Below are positions 61,310 through 64,000 of a stretch of DNA of 64,000 nucleotides, piece by piece. The notes under the pieces are model-generated. The model was not told the DNA's origin. It was given only the letters and a program-made list of their open reading frames with translations, and searched no databases. The DNA is from a bacterium (GTDB lineage: Bacteria; Bacillota; Clostridia; Christensenellales; Aristaeellaceae): the NCBI GenBank assembly GCA_004563405.1, contig SFTH01000004.1, positions 147,156 to 211,155 of the forward strand, in the 5' to 3' direction. The translations under genes and the position numbers were made by a program. Each line of letters starts with the position of its first letter. Position 1 is the first letter of the stretch.

Positions 61310-62198
61310 GCCTCTTTGCCCTCCTCCCGCTGGCGTTGCCCAGGACCAGAATCACCAGGAACAGCACGGCCGTGACCAGCTTCAGCAGGTTCGCCGGCAG
61401 GCCCAGGCTGATGGCAAGCTGGATGCAGGCCTTGTAGATGATGCTGCCCACCACTGCGGCGGTGGTGCCCTTGACGAAGCTCAGCTTCTTGAAGATCGTT
61501 GTGCCGATGATCACGGTGGCCAGGCCGAAGACCATCTGGCCCGTGCCCATGGTGCTGGAGAAGGCGCGCTGCTCGTGGCAGACCACCGCTCCGCACAGCG
61601 CTACCAGCGCGTTGGCGATGACCAGGCCCAGAATCTTCATCCGACCCTGATCCACCGCCAGGGAGGTGACCACCGTGGCGTTGTTGCCCGTGGCCCGAAG
61701 CAGCATGCCGCACTTCGTGGAGAAGAACAGATCGAGCAGAATCTTGAAGAGTACGGCGAGAATCAGCGAAACTACCAGCTTGCGCTGCATGAGGGTCAGT
61801 CCTCCGAACAGCGCCATGACCGGCTTGCCGCTGAAGATCGTATCGAAGGAGCGATCCACCGCCAGATTGGAGCCCGCGATCTGCAGGTTGATGGAGAACA
61901 GGGCCGTCATGGTGATAATGCCCGCCAGCAGATCGCGCACCTTCAGGCGCACATGAATGACGCCCGTGACCAGTCCGGCCAGCGCGCCCACGCCCATCGC
62001 CACCGGCAACGTCAGATAGGGGTTTACGCCCCGCACCAGCAGCACGGCGGTCACCGCCGCGCCCAGGGGGAAGCTGCCGTCCACCGTCAGATCCGGAAAG
62101 TCCAGTATCTTATAGGTAATGAAAATTCCGTAGGCCAGCAGCGCGTAGATCAGTCCCTGCGTTGCGGTGCTGATGAGAAGATCGACAAATACGCTCAT
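61302..62198 (-). CDS. ABC transporter permease, TrpY-like
   Basis: A 298-residue permease with about nine helices and the blocks GIFITYKILDFPDLTVDGSFPLGAA (in two parts, about 24-48) and CGAVVCHEQRAFSSTMGTGQMVFGLA (about 203-228). These are the marks of the YufQ-distant, TrpY/'ABC_transp_perm' family paired with PF04392 binding proteins. ATG 62198 (AAGGAG at 7 bases) is better than 62204. It ends in a basic RRAKRHA tail. Confidence 0.88.
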   Translation of the reverse strand: MSVFVDLLISTATQGLIYALLAYGIFITYKILDFPDLTVDGSFPLGAAVTAVLLVRGVNPYLTLPVAMGVGALAGLVTGVIHVRLKVRDLLAGIITMTALFSINLQIAGSNLAVDRSFDTIFSGKPVMALFGGLTLMQRKLVVSLILAVLFKILLDLFFSTKCGMLLRATGNNATVVTSLAVDQGRMKILGLVIANALVALCGAVVCHEQRAFSSTMGTGQMVFGLATVIIGTTIFKKLSFVKGTTAAVVGSIIYKACIQLAISLGLPANLLKLVTAVLFLVILVLGNASGRRAKRHA

Positions 62199-62273
62199 GT
62201 TCATGCTCCTTCGTGGCGCACGCGACCGCCGGCTTCCGGGGGAACCGGCGGTGCAGATGCGCGGCGGTTGAAT

Positions 62274-63230
62274 TTATGCTTCCGTGGATTCGATGGCCTT
62301 CTCGGCGATGTCGGCGGGAAGCTCGATTCCGAAGGCGGCCAGCGCGTCGGAGTTGACGTAGATGCCGTATTCGGAGATGGTCTCATAGGGCATGTCGCTT
62401 GCGCTCGCTTCGCCCTTGAGGATCTTCGCGGCCATCGCGCCGGTCTGGCGGCCCAGCTGCACATAATCGATACCGGCGGAGGCGACGCAGCCGAGCTTCA
62501 CCTGCTCAACCTCGCTGCCGTATACGGGGATGCCGGCCTCGTCGGTCTTCTCCAGAACGGAGGAGAGCACGCCGACGACGTTGTTGTCCGTCAGGTTGGA
62601 GAAGCAGTCCACGCCCTTGCCGATCAGGGTATCCGTCGCCTGGGTCACCTCGGACTGGGCCGTCACGCCCAGCGCCTCGATGGTGAAGCCATACTCGCCG
62701 GCCTTCTCCTGGTATTCCGCGATGGCAGATACGGAGTTCGGCTCGCTGGTGGTGTAGAGGATGCCGATGGTCTTGGCGTCGGGCTGCAGCTTGCGGATCA
62801 GATCCAGCTGCGCCTCCACGGGCAGCTTGTCACTGGTGCCGGTCACGTTGCCCTCGGTCAGGCCTGCCTGAACGGGGTCGGTGATGGCGGTGAAGACCAC
62901 CGGGATGTCCTTGTCCTCAGCGGCTGCGAAGCAGGCCGTTGCAGAGGGCGTCGCGATGGCGCACATGATGGCGACGTTGTTGGCGGAGAAGTTCTGGGCG
63001 ATCTGAGAGGCGATGGCGTTGTCAAAGCCCGCGTTCTCATATTTGATTTCAAAATCCACATCCTGGGTCAGACCTGCATCGATCAGGCCCTGAATGAAGC
63101 CCTCGCGGCAGTTGTCCAGGGAGGCGTGTTCGCCGTACTGGTTGATGCCGATGACGGGCGCGGCGAATGCGGATGCGGTGAGGGTCAGGGTCAGCAGTGC
63201 AGCGATGATAACAGAGATCAGTTTCTTCAT
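62274..63230 (-). CDS. ABC transporter substrate-binding protein, TrpX-like
   Basis: A 318-residue exported protein of the PF04392 (ABC_sub_bind) family. The signal peptide is about 1-23 (ISVIIAALLTLTLTASAFAA), cleaved by signal peptidase I, with no lipobox. VIGINQYGEHASLDNCREGF, IMCAIATPSATA, PVVFTAITDPVQAGL, GILYTTSEPNS and GIDYVQLGRQTGAMAAKIL are conserved marks. Because the leader carries a tryptophan T-box, tryptophan (or a precursor) is the likely ligand. AAGGAG lies eight bases before ATG 63230. Confidence 0.9.
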   Translation of the reverse strand: MKKLISVIIAALLTLTLTASAFAAPVIGINQYGEHASLDNCREGFIQGLIDAGLTQDVDFEIKYENAGFDNAIASQIAQNFSANNVAIMCAIATPSATACFAAAEDKDIPVVFTAITDPVQAGLTEGNVTGTSDKLPVEAQLDLIRKLQPDAKTIGILYTTSEPNSVSAIAEYQEKAGEYGFTIEALGVTAQSEVTQATDTLIGKGVDCFSNLTDNNVVGVLSSVLEKTDEAGIPVYGSEVEQVKLGCVASAGIDYVQLGRQTGAMAAKILKGEASASDMPYETISEYGIYVNSDALAAFGIELPADIAEKAIESTEA

Positions 63231-63280
63231 TTCAGTTCGCTCCTTTTATATATGTAGATCGTTTTGATGATTCGGTTTCT

Positions 63281-63334
63281 TCAGGTCGTCGCGCTCTTTG
63301 CGGGTCGCCATCGAAAATCCAACCGGAGTCTCAT
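63281..63334 (-). CDS. Possible 17-residue leader peptide with a Trp codon
   Basis: Between the T-box terminator and the binding-protein gene lies ATG AGA CTC CGG ... TGA, coding MRLRLDFRWRPAKSATT, with GGAGG seven bases upstream. It has one tryptophan codon at position 9, between arginines. A T-box followed by a leader peptide with Trp codons is known from the B. subtilis rtpA (anti-TRAP) operon; a comparable second control step here is inference. Confidence 0.5.
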   Translation of the reverse strand: MRLRLDFRWRPAKSATT

Positions 63335-63352
63335 GTACATCCCTCCTGATCA

Positions 63353-63627
63353 ATAAAAAAACCTGTCCCAAAGTATTGGGACAGGATAACCTGCGGTGCC
63401 ACCCAAGTTGATGTGTAAACACATCCGCTCGCTCTCTCATACATTCATATGAGCCGCTCTGATAACGGGTGCGGAACCCGTCGGTTGCTACTCGCCCGGA
63501 GGCTTTCGACCGCCCTCGTAAGTCCATTCGCGTGGGCACGGCTGCCGCAATCCCACCGTCTGCGGCTCTCTTTCAAACCTGCGTTCCACGTTACTACTCT
63601 TACTCACCGGTTTGCTCTCGGTTGTTG
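63353..63627 (-). ncRNA. Tryptophan T-box riboswitch
   Basis: On the minus strand a leader of about 275 bases with the T-box core TGGGTGGCACCGC (complement of 63393-63405) and a terminator CCTGTCCCA / TGGGACAGG plus seven T (63353-63385). Upstream stem I shows AGAGTAGTAA, GAAAGAGAG and GGTGGGA motifs, and the specifier loop GAA-TGG-AC (codon at 63524-63526), which pairs with the tryptophan anticodon. Low Trp leaves tRNA-Trp uncharged and allows readthrough. Confidence 0.92.
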
Positions 63628-63633
63628 GCATTG

Positions 63634-63662
63634 ATTATAAACGTGCATCGGGCCTTTGTCAA
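63634..63662 (-). promoter_or_regulatory. Perfect promoter of the Trp T-box operon
   Basis: TTGACA (63657-63662), 17 bases, TATAAT (63634-63639), minus strand. Confidence 0.9.
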
Positions 63663-63842
63663 GAACTTTTTTTCAAAAACCGGCAAAAAATTCGTCTGAA
63701 CATTGTTTTGATACAAAGATCAATCATTCGGGAAAAGTGCGATTATTACAGAAGTATGACGACGGAATGTTCGCGTGTGAATTCATAATGTGACGAAAAA
63801 ACATGGAAATGTGTTATTTCCAGATAAAGTTGCCAAAAACGC

Positions 63843-63871
63843 TTGACAGAATTCGAGGATGTTGCTATAAT
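63843..63871 (+). promoter_or_regulatory. Strong promoter, probably of an rRNA operon
   Basis: TTGACA (63843-63848), 17 bases, TATAAT (63866-63871), preceded by about 150 bases of AT-rich DNA (63663-63842) that could act as an UP element and in which I see no gene. Confidence 0.85.
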
Positions 63872-64000
63872 ATTCAACGTTGTCACGGCAGCGACAACAA
63901 ATCGATCCTTGAAAACGATACAGCGAAGAGTAGATCAAGAAGAAAGAACAGTCAGATTTCTGAGAGAGTAAACGCTTGGAACATCCGGGAGGCGTTGAGG
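63872..64000 (+). other. Leader of a probable rRNA operon (runs off the window)
   Basis: The segment carries ATCCTTGAAAACGATACAGC (from about 63902) and further A/G-rich sequence, like the boxA-containing leaders before 16S rRNA genes of Bacillota, where CTTTGAAAAC or CTTGAAAAC words are common. No coding frame starts here. The rRNA gene itself would lie beyond the right edge. Confidence 0.6.

Overview
The window looks like chromosome of a GC-rich, spore-forming, monoderm Clostridia member (Bacillota). The evidence is sporulation genes (SpoIIID, SpoIIP, a cysteine-rich coat-like protein), two T-box riboswitches, a PPi-type phosphofructokinase, a GntR/ABC 'Ytr'-type operon, BMP-family nucleoside transport, a short SRP RNA and many sigma-A promoters close to TTGACA-N17-TATAAT. 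Genus cannot be named from sequence alone; an uncultured gut-type lineage (Christensenellales/Oscillospirales-like) is only a guess. I see no prophage, insertion sequence, CRISPR array or tRNA gene.

Layout. 0-13.5 kb: DUF554 protein, M20 amidohydrolase, a GntR-ABC operon divergent from a Mef-like MFS exporter, a yjdF gene with its riboswitch, a UroD/MtaA-family enzyme, a GH25-like/LysM protein, spoIIID, an exported SH3 protein, a cysteine-rich spore-coat candidate and an aldo/keto reductase. 13.5-26 kb: PPi-phosphofructokinase, a decayed membrane glycosyltransferase, T-box-controlled proS, a sugar ABC operon whose ATPase gene is broken, then pepQ-efp and a zinc-ribbon gene, and the SRP RNA. 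26-36 kb: a small HPr-like ORF, sugar isomerase and Nudix genes, a broken class II aldolase, a two-component/ABC-2 module, and ylxM-ffh-rpsP-khpA. 36-44 kb: a diguanylate cyclase, then an operon Crp-type regulator - nucleoside hydrolase - BMP nucleoside ABC transporter, and a ferredoxin. 44-56 kb: MBL hydrolase, AlkD-like protein, prfC, typA, recF, spoIIP-DUF1614, an unrecognised 485-aa protein, a GT2-GtrA fusion, and DUF177-rpmF. 56-64 kb: pta-ackA, a LacI regulator, an ECF S component, a tryptophan T-box controlling a TrpXYZ-type ABC transporter, and at the right edge a promoter and leader that resemble the start of an rRNA operon.

How the parts fit. Central carbon flow is represented by sugar uptake, PPi-PFK, aldolase and Pta-AckA acetate/ATP formation. 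Amino-acid supply is sensed by T-boxes (proline via proS by gene context, tryptophan via a UGG specifier). Nucleosides are imported and split by adjacent genes. The most notable observations are: small out-of-frame deletions that remove exactly the catalytic motif in the sugar ATPase and in the aldolase (real decay or assembly error); a tryptophan T-box followed by a 17-codon, Trp-containing leader ORF; a yjdF leader with a 9-bp stem hiding the ribosome binding site; shared GTATATATAC operators; a response-regulator box array; and a sigma-K-like promoter in front of the cysteine-rich coat candidate.
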